Below are positions 17,506-26,026 of a stretch of 41,783 nucleotides of DNA, piece after piece. How positions within the stretch are numbered: the first letter of the stretch is position 1; the number at the start of each line of letters is the position of its first letter. The notes below the pieces were generated by a model, which had not been told where the DNA came from, did not search any database, and worked only from the letters and a program-made list of their open reading frames with translations. The DNA comes from CAZYQW01 sp964649825 (GTDB lineage Bacteria > Planctomycetota > B15-G4 > JADJEK01). The stretch covers positions 1-41,783 of the forward strand of contig CAZYQW010000061.1 in assembly GCA_964649825.1 (NCBI GenBank), given 5' to 3'. Position numbers and translations under genes: made by a program.

Positions 17506-18086
17506 TCAAGCGCCTCTGCGTCTTCTGTGGGTCGTCGAGCGGGTCGAGCCCCGCCTACCGCGAGGCGGCCGAGCGGCTCGGCCGGATCCTGCTCGAGCGT
17601 GGGATCGGTCTCGTCTACGGCGGCGGCGACGTGGGTCTGATGGGGGTGCTCGCGGACACCGTCCTCGCGTCTGGTGGCGAGGTGATCGGCGTCATCACGA
17701 GGTTCCTGGTCGAGCGCGAGGTGGCGCATCGCGGCCTCACCGAGCTTCGCATCGTCGAGTCGATGCACGAGCGCAAGGCGGTCATGACCGAGTGGTCCGA
17801 CGCGTTCGTGGCGCTCCCCGGCGGCCTTGGGACGATGGACGAGGCGTTCGAGGCGCTCACCTGGAAGCAGCTCGACCTCCACCGCAAGCCAGTCGGGCTG
17901 CTGAACGTGCGCGGCTACTACGACCACCTCGTCCGGCAGCTCGACCACTTCGTCGTCGAGGGCTTTCTGTCGGCGACGAACCGCGAGCTCCTGATCGTGG
18001 ATGACGACCCGGCGCGGCTCCTCGAGCGGATCGATGAGCATCGCAGCGAAGCCGCGCAGAAGCCGTTCGATCGCCGCGCGTCATGA
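17502..18086 (+). CDS. LOG family protein (TIGR00730), nucleoside 5'-monophosphate phosphoribohydrolase-like
   Basis: 194 residues, GTG start. Rossmann-like LOG fold: CVFCGSSSG at 6-14, YGGGDVGLMG near 39-48, the Arg-Lys pair at 91-92 (MHERKAVM) and the signature PGGLGTMDE at 106-114. This is the full motif set of active LOG enzymes. Characterised members release a base from cytokinin-type or other nucleoside monophosphates; in bacteria they are often called purine or cytokinin nucleosidases. GTG overlaps the SDR stop, and its own stop overlaps the DUF952 start (ATGA), so the three are one transcription unit. A role in plant-hormone making is not implied. Confidence 0.92.
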   Translation: MIKRLCVFCGSSSGSSPAYREAAERLGRILLERGIGLVYGGGDVGLMGVLADTVLASGGEVIGVITRFLVEREVAHRGLTELRIVESMHERKAVMTEWSDAFVALPGGLGTMDEAFEALTWKQLDLHRKPVGLLNVRGYYDHLVRQLDHFVVEGFLSATNRELLIVDDDPARLLERIDEHRSEAAQKPFDRRAS

Positions 18087-18427
18087 CGTCGATCTACCAC
18101 ATCGCGACGGCGGCGGAGTGGGCGCTCGCCGTGGAGACCGGAGTCTACCGCGGCGACACGCTCGACACCGAGGGGTTCATCCACGCGTCCGAGGCCGGTC
18201 AGGTGCTCGAGGTCGCCAACCGGCTGTTTCGCGGACACGCCGGGCTCCTGCTCCTCGCCATCGACGAGTCACGCGTCGCGGTGCGCGTCGTCCGCGAGAA
18301 CCTGGAGGGCGGCGACGTCCTCTACCCGCATCTGTACGGCCCTCTCCATCTCGACGCGGTCGATCGGGTGGCCCAGCTCCTTCCGGCGTCGGACGGTTCG
18401 TTTCGCTGGCCGTTCCTCGCGCCGTGA
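18083..18427 (+). CDS. DUF952 domain protein
   Basis: 114 residues, the whole protein being one DUF952 domain. Family hallmarks: IYHIATAAEW at 4-13, GFIHASEAGQV at about 31-41, ANRLFRG, LLAID and PHLYGPLHLDAV. Its function is unknown. It is the last gene of the SDR-LOG-DUF952 run and ends only 4 nt from the stop of the convergent TPR gene. Confidence 0.9.
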   Translation: MTSIYHIATAAEWALAVETGVYRGDTLDTEGFIHASEAGQVLEVANRLFRGHAGLLLLAIDESRVAVRVVRENLEGGDVLYPHLYGPLHLDAVDRVAQLLPASDGSFRWPFLAP

Positions 18428-18431
18428 TCGA

Positions 18432-19496
18432 TCAGCTTGCCGGGCCGTAGCGCAGCTTCTGGTTCGTCTTCCGCCCGAGCTTGCGAATGCGCGCTGCCTC
18501 GTCCGACACGAACTCGACCTGCTTGCGGTACGTCAGCGCGCGTTCGTTCTCGGGATCGAGCTCGAGCGCGCCGTCCATCACCTCCACTGCCTGGGGGTAC
18601 GACCCGCGGTTGACGTACATGCGCGCCAGGTTGATCTGGACATCGACCGCCTCCTCGGTGGCGCGGTGACGCAGCTCCTGCGCGCGCAGGTTCTGCTCCG
18701 GCGTGAGATCGGAGCTCATGAGCGCCTTGTCGAGCAGGGAGATCGCGCGCTGGTAGTCATCGGATGAGCCTTCGAACGCGTCGCCGGCCTTCGAGCCGGT
18801 CTCACGCAGCGCGGTGAGATTCCGCTTCTGGCCGCGCGTGACGTACTTCTCGGCGTCCTTCAGGCGCCGGTCCGCACCACGATCGGCGACGAGGTTGATC
18901 TCCGTCGGCTCGGACTCGCCGAGGTCGGCGTTCATCATCACGACGAGGTTCTGGGCGCGGCCCGCCGCCTTGGTCTCGGGGAACCGCGTCAGCACCTCGC
19001 CCGCGCGGCGCGTCGCCTCCACGGTGTCACCCGACGCGAACGCGCGCTCCGAGCGTTCGGCCAATGACGTGGCGTGGCCCTCGCGCGCGCTCCGCAGGAT
19101 TCGCGCGATCTCGCCCTCCTTGTCCGGCGCGATCTCGGCCGCGTGCGAGAGCTCCATCTCGGCCGCCTCGAAGAGACCGTTCTCGAGGGCGAATCGACCG
19201 AGCTCGAGCCGATCGTCGATCGTCAGGTCCGTCCCGGCCGACCGCACTCGATACCACGACATCGGGTCGACCTCGCCGCGCACGATGGTGCGCGTCGTCC
19301 CGCCGACGGTCTCGATGGTCATTTCCGTCGGGCTCGCGTGGACGACCTGACCTTCCAGCATCGACCCATCGGTCAGCTCCAGCACGGCAGGCTCGCGCAC
19401 GGCGAGGCCCGCCGTCGATTCCTCCACGACGTCCGTGGTCGAGCAGGAGATGACGGCAGTAAGAAATGAATACAAAATTATTTGGGTCAGTTTCAT
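18432..19496 (-). CDS. TPR-containing lipoprotein
   Basis: 354 residues. Signal peptide with VISC lipobox, lipid-modified Cys18. A beta segment follows (about 38-75: VLELTDGSMLEGQVVHASPTEMTIETVGG), resembling an SH3-like barrel. The rest is helical with tetratricopeptide-like units (about 92-125, 240-275 and a clear one near 290-325). It is probably an envelope scaffold; no partner is evident. The first 18 codons are strikingly AT-rich compared with the rest of the gene. It is convergent with DUF952 and divergent from the dipeptidase (176-nt gap). Confidence 0.8.
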   Translation of the reverse strand: MKLTQIILYSFLTAVISCSTTDVVEESTAGLAVREPAVLELTDGSMLEGQVVHASPTEMTIETVGGTTRTIVRGEVDPMSWYRVRSAGTDLTIDDRLELGRFALENGLFEAAEMELSHAAEIAPDKEGEIARILRSAREGHATSLAERSERAFASGDTVEATRRAGEVLTRFPETKAAGRAQNLVVMMNADLGESEPTEINLVADRGADRRLKDAEKYVTRGQKRNLTALRETGSKAGDAFEGSSDDYQRAISLLDKALMSSDLTPEQNLRAQELRHRATEEAVDVQINLARMYVNRGSYPQAVEVMDGALELDPENERALTYRKQVEFVSDEAARIRKLGRKTNQKLRYGPAS

Positions 19497-19672
19497 GAGC
19501 TCTGCAACCTCTCGGTTCGACTCCAGTGAACGGTGCGATGCGGTCGGCCAGCCCGCGGATTCTAGCTGCGGCCGCCGCCGGCGCCAGGAGCCGGCACACG
19601 GCCACCGCGGCCTTCCCTCGCGTTCGGTCGGTGCGTAGCCTGAGTCGGACCGAAGCGGTCTGGAGTCCCGTC

Positions 19673-20872
19673 ATGCAAACGCTCGTCCTCGCCGTCTCGC
19701 TCCTCGCGTCTCCTGCCGCCTCGTCGGACGCGACCGACCTCGCCGCGAAGGCCCACGAGCTGGCGCAGCGGTTCATCATCGTCGACGGCCACGTCGACGT
19801 CCCGATCCGCCATTACGAGGAGCGCCGCGACGTCTCGGTCTCGATCCCCACCGACCAAGGGGACTTCGACTACCCTCGCGCGCGCGCCGGGGGGCTCGAC
19901 GGTCCGTTCATGTCGATCTACACCCCGTCGTCCCTCCAGGACGAGCTCGGGGCGTCGAAGCGGTTCGCGCTCGACCTGATCGACTACGTGAACGAGCTCG
20001 CGGCGAAGCACCCCGACGAGTTCATGGCGGCCGCGTCGGTGGCCGACGTGCGAGCCGCGAAGGCGAGCGGTCGAATCGCCCTGCTGATGGGGATGGAGAA
20101 CGGAAGCCCGATCGAGGATGACGTCGCGAACGTCGATCTGTTCCACGAGAAGGGAATCCGCTACGTCACGCTCTGCCACGCCACCGACAACCGCATCTGC
20201 GATTCCTCGTACGCCGAGACGCGCACCTGGCGCGGACTCAGTCCGTTCGGTCGCGAGGTCGTTGCACGCATGAACGACGTCGGCATCATGGTCGACGTCT
20301 CCCACGTCTCGGACGATTCGTTCTACCAAGTGATGGATCTCTCGATCGCGCCGGTCGTCGCGTCGCACTCGTCGATGCGGCGCTTCACGCCCGACTTCGA
20401 GCGGAACATGAGCGACGACATGGCGCGCTTGATGGCGCGCAAGGGTGGGGTGGTGATGATCAACTTCGGTTCGTCGTTCCTCGACGGGGAGTTCGAGAAG
20501 CGCAGCACCGCGGTGCGAGAAGAGATGCAGCGGATCGCGAAGGAGCGGGGGCTCGAAGGCGAGGCGCTCCGCGCGTTCCGCCGCGAGTACCGCGAGAGCC
20601 ACCCGGTCGCGGTCGTCGACGTGTCCGTGGTCGCTGACCACATCGATCACCTGGTGGGGCTCGTCGGCGTCGACCACGTCGGTTTCGGATCGGACTTCGA
20701 CGGCGTCGGACCGACGCTTCCGAAGGGTCTCGAGGACGTGTCGAAGTACCCGAACCTGATCCGCCTGCTGCTCGAGCGCAGGTACTCGGAGGCGGACATC
20801 GAGAAGATCTGCTCGGGGAACCTCCTCCGCGTGCTCGGCGAGGTCGAGCGGATCGCGAAGAAGGAGGAGTGA
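19673..20872 (+). CDS. Secreted membrane-dipeptidase family protein (peptidase M19)
   Basis: 399 residues with a short signal peptide (residues 1-17, SPAAS). Binuclear zinc amidohydrolase fold. Ligands as in renal dipeptidase: DGHVD (His40, Asp42), Glu142 in GMENG, His211 in VDVSHVS and His232 in SHSS, with Asp in GFGSDFDG near residue 332. It hydrolyses dipeptides, often with D-residues, in the periplasm. The start is set at the ATG before the signal peptide; upstream in-frame codons are Arg/Ser-rich and unlikely. It is convergent with the symporter gene across 85 nt that hold a hairpin. Confidence 0.92.
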   Translation: MQTLVLAVSLLASPAASSDATDLAAKAHELAQRFIIVDGHVDVPIRHYEERRDVSVSIPTDQGDFDYPRARAGGLDGPFMSIYTPSSLQDELGASKRFALDLIDYVNELAAKHPDEFMAAASVADVRAAKASGRIALLMGMENGSPIEDDVANVDLFHEKGIRYVTLCHATDNRICDSSYAETRTWRGLSPFGREVVARMNDVGIMVDVSHVSDDSFYQVMDLSIAPVVASHSSMRRFTPDFERNMSDDMARLMARKGGVVMINFGSSFLDGEFEKRSTAVREEMQRIAKERGLEGEALRAFRREYRESHPVAVVDVSVVADHIDHLVGLVGVDHVGFGSDFDGVGPTLPKGLEDVSKYPNLIRLLLERRYSEADIEKICSGNLLRVLGEVERIAKKEE

Positions 20873-20917
20873 TCCGCGGACGACGAGCCTTTCTCGGCCT
20901 TCGACGCCGATCGGATC

Positions 20918-20938
20918 CGGCCGGCGAGCCGCCGGCCG
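20918..20938. terminator. Hairpin between convergent dipeptidase and symporter genes
   Basis: A perfect 8-bp inverted repeat (CGGCCGGC with GCCGGCCG) around a 5-base loop in the 85-nt convergent gap. It would serve both directions. No T-run. Confidence 0.5.
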
Positions 20939-20957
20939 CGACGAGGACGACGTGGGT

Positions 20958-22430
20958 TCAACCGCCCGCGGCGACTCGGAGGTACTCGTCGTCGCCGGCG
21001 CGGCGCCGGGTGGCGAGCGAGACGAGGACGAGCGTCGTCACGTTCGCGGCGAGCGCGAAGACGCCCTCGTGGAACGGCCACGGCTTCAGGTGGGGCGCGG
21101 CGAGGAGGGCGACGTTCACCGCGATGCCGGCGGCGAGGCCGAGCAACACGCCGGTTCCGGTGGCGCGGCGCCAGTAGAGCGTCGCGATCACGGCCGGCGC
21201 GAACTGCGTCACCGGGCCGTACGCGTAGAGGAGGAGGTCGACGAGCGTACCTCCGTAGCGCACGGCGAGCACGTACGACAGCAGCATCACCACCAGCACG
21301 AACCAGCGGATCAGCCGTCGCTCCGCGTTCGGATCGAACCGCCGGCCGGCCGACGTCACCAGACCGTCCCGCACGAGGATCGAAGCCGCGGCGTGGACGA
21401 TCGCGTCGCCGGAGCTCATCGACGCGGCAAGCGCGCCGGCGCAGAACAACCCGACCACGATCGACGAGAGCTCCATGTTCATCAGCATGAAGGGGAGGAT
21501 CTCGTCGGCCTGGTCCGGGCGGGTCGGGAAGAGCGCGCCCGCGAAGCCGATGATCAGGATCGGCAGGAGGAAGAGCTGGAACGTCGGGTACAGGACGACG
21601 GTCCGCTGGAGCGTGCGGTCGCTCTTCGCGGTGAACGCCTTCATGAACAGATGCGGCCAGAACGAGAAGCCGATCGCGCTGACGAGCAACGACGTCGAGT
21701 ACGCGGCCCAGTTCCATGGCGCTCCGCTCGGCGTGAGCCCCGGCGCGAGGACGAAGTCGGGACGTTCGGCCTGCAGGCGCTGGAACATCTTGCCCACGCC
21801 GCCGTACAGCTTGTGCGGCAGGTAGAAGCCCAACCCCCAGGCGAGCACCATCATGAACAACCCCTGCAGAGTGTTCGTCCAGCCGACTCCGAGGACCCCG
21901 CTCTTCCAGACGTAGGCGAGCACGACGCCGTAGACGATCGCGGCGCCCCACTCCTCGGACACGTCGCCGCGCGTGAGGGCGGAGAAGACGTAGCCGGCTC
22001 CCTTCATCTGCAGCGCGAGGTAGGGCACGAACGCGGCGGCGCTGATCAGCGCCATCAGGCCGGCGATGGCGGGACGGTCGAATCGGTGCGCCACCATCTC
22101 GCCCGGCGTCACGAACCCGTACCTGCGGCCAAGCCGCGCGGCGCGCGGGCCGAGGAAGTAGAACGGGAGGATCCCGAGCGTGCCGTACGCGAGGATGAAG
22201 TACGCGGCACCGCCCTGCGAGTACGCGCGGCCGGGGAGTCCGAGGAACGCGAACGCGCTGAAGATCGTGGCTCCGGTGATGAAGTACATCACCACCAGGC
22301 CGAGGCTGCGATCTCCGGCCACGTACCCCGCCGCGCTGTCGCTGGAGCGTCGACCCGGCCATGCGCCGACCACGAGGGAGAGCACGAGGTAGGCGACGGC
22401 GATGGCGACGACGACGGTGGAGGAAGGCAT
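20958..22430 (-). CDS. Sodium:solute symporter (SSS family)
   Basis: 490 residues with about 13 membrane helices. Family hallmarks: AGYVAGDRSLG after helix 1, ATIFSAFAFLGLPGRAYSQGG, YGFVTPGEMVAHRF, and AASMSSGDAIVHAAASILVRD, which carries the sodium-site Ser residues. It takes up an unknown organic solute with Na+. It is the last gene of the minus-strand tetR-molybdenum-hydroxylase run, 36 nt after the FAD subunit, so it most likely imports the enzyme's substrate or a relative. SSS proteins of this type often have a small DUF3311 partner; one is present at 30293, cut off by an apparent insertion. Confidence 0.93.
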   Translation of the reverse strand: MPSSTVVVAIAVAYLVLSLVVGAWPGRRSSDSAAGYVAGDRSLGLVVMYFITGATIFSAFAFLGLPGRAYSQGGAAYFILAYGTLGILPFYFLGPRAARLGRRYGFVTPGEMVAHRFDRPAIAGLMALISAAAFVPYLALQMKGAGYVFSALTRGDVSEEWGAAIVYGVVLAYVWKSGVLGVGWTNTLQGLFMMVLAWGLGFYLPHKLYGGVGKMFQRLQAERPDFVLAPGLTPSGAPWNWAAYSTSLLVSAIGFSFWPHLFMKAFTAKSDRTLQRTVVLYPTFQLFLLPILIIGFAGALFPTRPDQADEILPFMLMNMELSSIVVGLFCAGALAASMSSGDAIVHAAASILVRDGLVTSAGRRFDPNAERRLIRWFVLVVMLLSYVLAVRYGGTLVDLLLYAYGPVTQFAPAVIATLYWRRATGTGVLLGLAAGIAVNVALLAAPHLKPWPFHEGVFALAANVTTLVLVSLATRRRAGDDEYLRVAAGG

Positions 22431-22446
22431 CAGCGTCGAGCGAGCC

Positions 22447-22476
22447 CTAGCAGCCCGTGGTGAAAATCATCCGACG
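22447..22476. repeat. Half copy of the window-start palindromic element
   Basis: CTAGCAGCCCGTGGTGAAAA and the following ten bases match the terminal motif at 127-155 (about 21 of the first 25 positions, opposite strand). It spans the stop codon of the FAD-subunit gene and most of the gap before the symporter. No second arm is seen. Confidence 0.55.
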
Positions 22477-23510
22477 GCCGGGCTCGCGAGCGCCCACGTC
22501 CCGTGGGGCGGCCGCGTGGTGCGGGCCGGCAGGCCGCCGAGCTCGCGCAGCGCGCCCTCGACGTAGACCTCGACCATCCGCGCCCGCCACTGCATCGCGA
22601 AGTCGGTGTTGTCGAGCGGCGTCGCGAGCGAGCGCGCCGCCTTTCCCGCCGCGGCGATCGCGTCCTCGGTGAGCGGGGCACCGGCGAGCGCGGACGACGC
22701 ATCGACGGCGGAGAGCGGGGCCGAGGCGACGGCGCCGAGCACGATCCGTACCGCGGCGACGCGGCCACCCTCGAGCCTTAGCGCGGCCCCGACCCCGAGG
22801 ACCGGAAAGTCGATCGAGCCGCGCCGGCGGAGCTTCCAATAGGTCGCGCGCGTCCCGTCCGCAGGCGGCAGGAGCAGTGCCGTCAGCACCTCGCCGCGCT
22901 CGAGCGTCAGGTAGCGGATGCCGTCGTTCCGATAGAGCGACTCGACCGGGACCTCACGCGTTCCCGCGGCGGAATCGATCCGCACCTTCGCGCCGATTGC
23001 GATCAGCACTGGGACCGAGTCGGCGGCCGAGATGGCCCAGCACCGAGGCGAGCTCGGTGCGACCCAGCAGATCGATCCCTCCGCCTTCATGCAGTAGTCG
23101 ATCGCCTGGCGCCACTCCTCGTTCTGGTTGTAGTAGGTGCAGCGCGTGTCGAGGCAGAGGTTGCCGCCGATCGTCCCCATCGTGCGCAGGCTCGGCGCCG
23201 AGATCGACGCGACCGCCTGGACGAAGCCGGGGTAGTGCTCGCGAAGCATCCGATCGCGGCAGATCGACTGGAGCGACGTCATCGCGCCGATCTCGACGCC
23301 GTCTTGCGGATCTCCCTGGACGCCGCGCAGGCCCGCGACGCGCGACAGCGACACCAGCGTCTCTGCCTTCTGGTGGCGCCGCTTCAGGTTCGCCAGCAGG
23401 TCGGTGCCGCCGGCCAACAGCCGCGCCCCGTCGCCCTCGGCGTCGAGGATCGCGAGCGCTTCGTCGAGCGCCCGGGGAGCGCGCCACGAGAACGGGGGAA
23501 GTCGCATCAT
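22467..23510 (-). CDS. Molybdenum hydroxylase FAD-binding subunit with a four-Cys loop (4-hydroxybenzoyl-CoA reductase beta type)
   Basis: 347 residues. FAD-binding motifs LLAGGTDLLANLKRR (31-45) and TIGGNLCLDTRC (113-124). The diagnostic feature is an insertion with Cys124, Cys140, Cys148 and Cys157 (spacing 16-8-9), inside CTYYNQNEEWRQ...SAADSVP. This matches the [4Fe-4S] loop that sets HcrB/HbaD apart from xanthine dehydrogenase and CO dehydrogenase medium subunits. It passes electrons between FAD and the iron-sulfur clusters of its partners. ATG overlaps the large-subunit stop. Its own stop lies in a repeat motif. Reductive chemistry on an aromatic CoA ester is suggested by family only. 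Confidence 0.88.
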   Translation of the reverse strand: MMRLPPFSWRAPRALDEALAILDAEGDGARLLAGGTDLLANLKRRHQKAETLVSLSRVAGLRGVQGDPQDGVEIGAMTSLQSICRDRMLREHYPGFVQAVASISAPSLRTMGTIGGNLCLDTRCTYYNQNEEWRQAIDYCMKAEGSICWVAPSSPRCWAISAADSVPVLIAIGAKVRIDSAAGTREVPVESLYRNDGIRYLTLERGEVLTALLLPPADGTRATYWKLRRRGSIDFPVLGVGAALRLEGGRVAAVRIVLGAVASAPLSAVDASSALAGAPLTEDAIAAAGKAARSLATPLDNTDFAMQWRARMVEVYVEGALRELGGLPARTTRPPHGTWALASPAVG

Positions 23511-26026
23511 TGCTTGGCTGCCTCCGCGCTGTCGGCCATCGTGCCGGTTCCCTTCTCGATTCCGCGCACCTCCGGGTTCTCGGCGCGGCCGTCTCCGCCC
23601 TCGGCCGGCGACTTCACCACCAGCGGCTCGATCGCGGGGAACTTCACGAACCCCTTGGGACCGAACCGCGCCTCGCGCCCCTTCTCCTTCTCCTCGAGCG
23701 CGGCGCGGATCATGTGCGGCTGGACCGGCACCTGATCGATCCGCACCCCGACGGCGTCGAAGATCGCGTTCACGACGGCGGGCGGCATCGGCAGGAGGGG
23801 ACCCTGTCCGACCTCCTTCGCTCCGTACGGCCCGCGCTCGTCGGGATCCTCGATCAGGTAGGTCGTGCACTTCGGCATGTCGAGGAACGTCGGGCTCTTG
23901 TACTCGAGCATCGACGGGAATCGATGGACGAGCGCGTTCGACTTCGACTTCGGCAGGCGGCGGAACGCCGACTCCTCCATCAGCGCCTCGCCCAGGCCCA
24001 TGTAGATGCTCCCCTCGACCTGGCCCATGACGAGCGCCGGGTTCAGCGAGCGACCGATGTCGTGGGCCATCCAGACGTGCGCGACGTCGACCAAGCCGGT
24101 CGTCGGGTCGACCTCGACCTCGACCACCGCGGCGCTGTACGAGTAGGTCGGAGACGGGCCGACGCCCGCCCCCTTGTAGCGGCCCGGGGCGCGCGGCGGC
24201 GCGTAGCTGCCGGTGGTGCCGAGCGTGCCCAACTCGGACTCGGCGCACTGGACGGCATCGGCGAACGACATGCCGCGCGCGGAGTCCTCGCAGTCGAAGA
24301 CGCGGCCTTCAGCGAACACGAGCCGCGCCGCCGGGAGGTCGAGCTTCTTCGCCACGCTCTTCGCCACGAGGTCGCGCGCGCGCTCGGCCGCCTGCTTCGC
24401 GGCGTGGCCCATCATCATCGTGACGCGCGAGCTGTAGCTGCCGAGATCGACCGGCGTCAGGTCCGTGTCGGCGACGCAGAGCCGGATGTCCTGGAGATCG
24501 ATGCCGAGGACATCGGCGACGATCGCGGCGAGGATCGAGTCGCTGCCCTGGCCGATCTCGGTCTCGCCGCAGAAGACCGCGACGCCGCCGCTCCGATCGA
24601 GCTTGATCTGCACGCCCGAGTGCGGCATGTGGTTCCAGTAGATCGGCAGGCCGGCCCCGCACAGGTACGAACCGCACGCCAGCCCGAGCCCGCGGCCGAA
24701 CGGCAGCTTGCCGTGCCGCTCGCGCCAGCTCGAGCCGGCGACCACCGCCTCGATGCAGCGCCCGAGCGAGTTCTTGCCGATCGCGAGCCAGTTCGCGGTC
24801 ACCGCGCCGTCCGGCACGAGGTGCTTCAACCGCAGATCGGCGGGATCGATACCGAGCTTCTCGGCCGCCTTGTCGAGCTGGACCTCGAGGCCGAAGCGCG
24901 GCTGCGGCGTGCCGTGACCCCGCTTCGGCCCGCACGGCGGCTTGTTCGTGAACGCGCGGATCGACTCGAAGTGGTAGCGCGGGATCGGATAGGTGACGGT
25001 CTGCAGCGCGCCGGTGTAGAAGGTGCTGGCCACGCCGTAGCTGCCGTGCGAACCGCCGTCGAGGACGGTCTGCAAGTGCTGCGACACGATCGAGCCGTCG
25101 GACTTGAACCCGGTCTTCAGGCGCATCTGCACCGGGTGGCGGCCGCGGTGGCAGTAGAACACCTCCTCGCGCGAGAGACAGATCTTCACCGGCCGGCCGG
25201 TCGCGAGCGCCATCTTCGCGGCCACGATCTCGTGGTTGAACGGATCGCTCTTGCCGCCGAAGCCGCCGCCGTTCGGGCAGGCCACGACCCGCACGCGCGA
25301 CGGCGGCAGCTCGAGCACCTTGGCCGCGGCCTTGTGGAGGTAATGCGGCGTTTGCGTCGAGGAGTAGATCGTCACGCGCGCGTCGTCTTCCGGCACCGCG
25401 ACGGTCGCGTGCTGCTCCATCGGAAGATGGGTGTTCCCCTCGTAGAGGAACTCGTCTTCCAGGACGAGGTCGGCCGACTCGAAGCCGGCTTCGATGTCTC
25501 CGAACCGCAGCGACACCTTCTTGTGGATGTTCCCCTCGTCGCCATAGTCGTGGATGCGCGGCTCCGGCGTCGCGAGCGCTTCCTTCGGATTGGCGATCGT
25601 GGTGAGCGGCGCATAGTCGACGCGAATCGCGCGGCAGGCCGCCTCGGCCTGCTCCTCGGTGAGCGCCGCGACCGCCGCGACCGGGTCGCCGACGAAGCGG
25701 ACCTTGTCGCGCGCGAGTGCGTGCTCGTCCTGCGACACGGGGAGGATGCCGAACGGGATCGGGAACGTCGCGCCGGTGAGGACGCCGACCACGCCGTCCA
25801 TCCGCTCGGCGGCGGCGGTGTCGATCCCACGGATCTCCGCGTGCGGATGCGGGCTGCGGAGCAGGCGCATGTGGATCATTCGCGGGAACGAGAGGTCGTC
25901 CGCGAACCGCGTCTGTCCCGTTACCTTCGCGCGCGCGTCGACGCGGCGGAACGGCTTGCCGATCAACTGGAACGGTCGATCCGGCCCGTGCCCATTCCCA
26001 GGTGATGGTCGATGGGGCGCGGTCAT
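23507..26026 (-). CDS. Molybdenum hydroxylase large (molybdopterin-binding) subunit
   Basis: 839 residues. The N-terminal aldehyde oxidase/xanthine dehydrogenase hammerhead domain spans about 20-140 (GKPFRRVDARAKVTGQTRFADDL). The molybdopterin domains follow: NGGGFGGKSDPFNHE near 285-299, GETEIGQGSDS near 500, and AKEVGQGPLLP near the C-terminus, whose Glu fits the catalytic base. The last 40 or so residues are a Glu/Lys-rich tail. It hydroxylates or reduces an aromatic or N-heterocyclic substrate together with the two small subunits. ATG overlaps the stop of the iron-sulfur subunit (4 nt), and its stop overlaps the FAD subunit. The substrate cannot be read from sequence. Confidence 0.93.
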   Translation of the reverse strand: MTAPHRPSPGNGHGPDRPFQLIGKPFRRVDARAKVTGQTRFADDLSFPRMIHMRLLRSPHPHAEIRGIDTAAAERMDGVVGVLTGATFPIPFGILPVSQDEHALARDKVRFVGDPVAAVAALTEEQAEAACRAIRVDYAPLTTIANPKEALATPEPRIHDYGDEGNIHKKVSLRFGDIEAGFESADLVLEDEFLYEGNTHLPMEQHATVAVPEDDARVTIYSSTQTPHYLHKAAAKVLELPPSRVRVVACPNGGGFGGKSDPFNHEIVAAKMALATGRPVKICLSREEVFYCHRGRHPVQMRLKTGFKSDGSIVSQHLQTVLDGGSHGSYGVASTFYTGALQTVTYPIPRYHFESIRAFTNKPPCGPKRGHGTPQPRFGLEVQLDKAAEKLGIDPADLRLKHLVPDGAVTANWLAIGKNSLGRCIEAVVAGSSWRERHGKLPFGRGLGLACGSYLCGAGLPIYWNHMPHSGVQIKLDRSGGVAVFCGETEIGQGSDSILAAIVADVLGIDLQDIRLCVADTDLTPVDLGSYSSRVTMMMGHAAKQAAERARDLVAKSVAKKLDLPAARLVFAEGRVFDCEDSARGMSFADAVQCAESELGTLGTTGSYAPPRAPGRYKGAGVGPSPTYSYSAAVVEVEVDPTTGLVDVAHVWMAHDIGRSLNPALVMGQVEGSIYMGLGEALMEESAFRRLPKSKSNALVHRFPSMLEYKSPTFLDMPKCTTYLIEDPDERGPYGAKEVGQGPLLPMPPAVVNAIFDAVGVRIDQVPVQPHMIRAALEEKEKGREARFGPKGFVKFPAIEPLVVKSPAEGGDGRAENPEVRGIEKGTGTMADSAEAAKQ

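Noticed and set aside
15876..18086. A 736-codon frame covering the rhomboid antisense, SDR shadow and LOG gene
   Set aside because: Only the last 194 codons (from GTG 17502) look like a protein; the rest is shadow.
22877..26005. A 1042-codon open frame on the plus strand opposite the hydroxylase genes
   Set aside because: It is antisense to two well-recognised subunits, Arg/Pro-rich and matches no family; it is a side effect of high GC.
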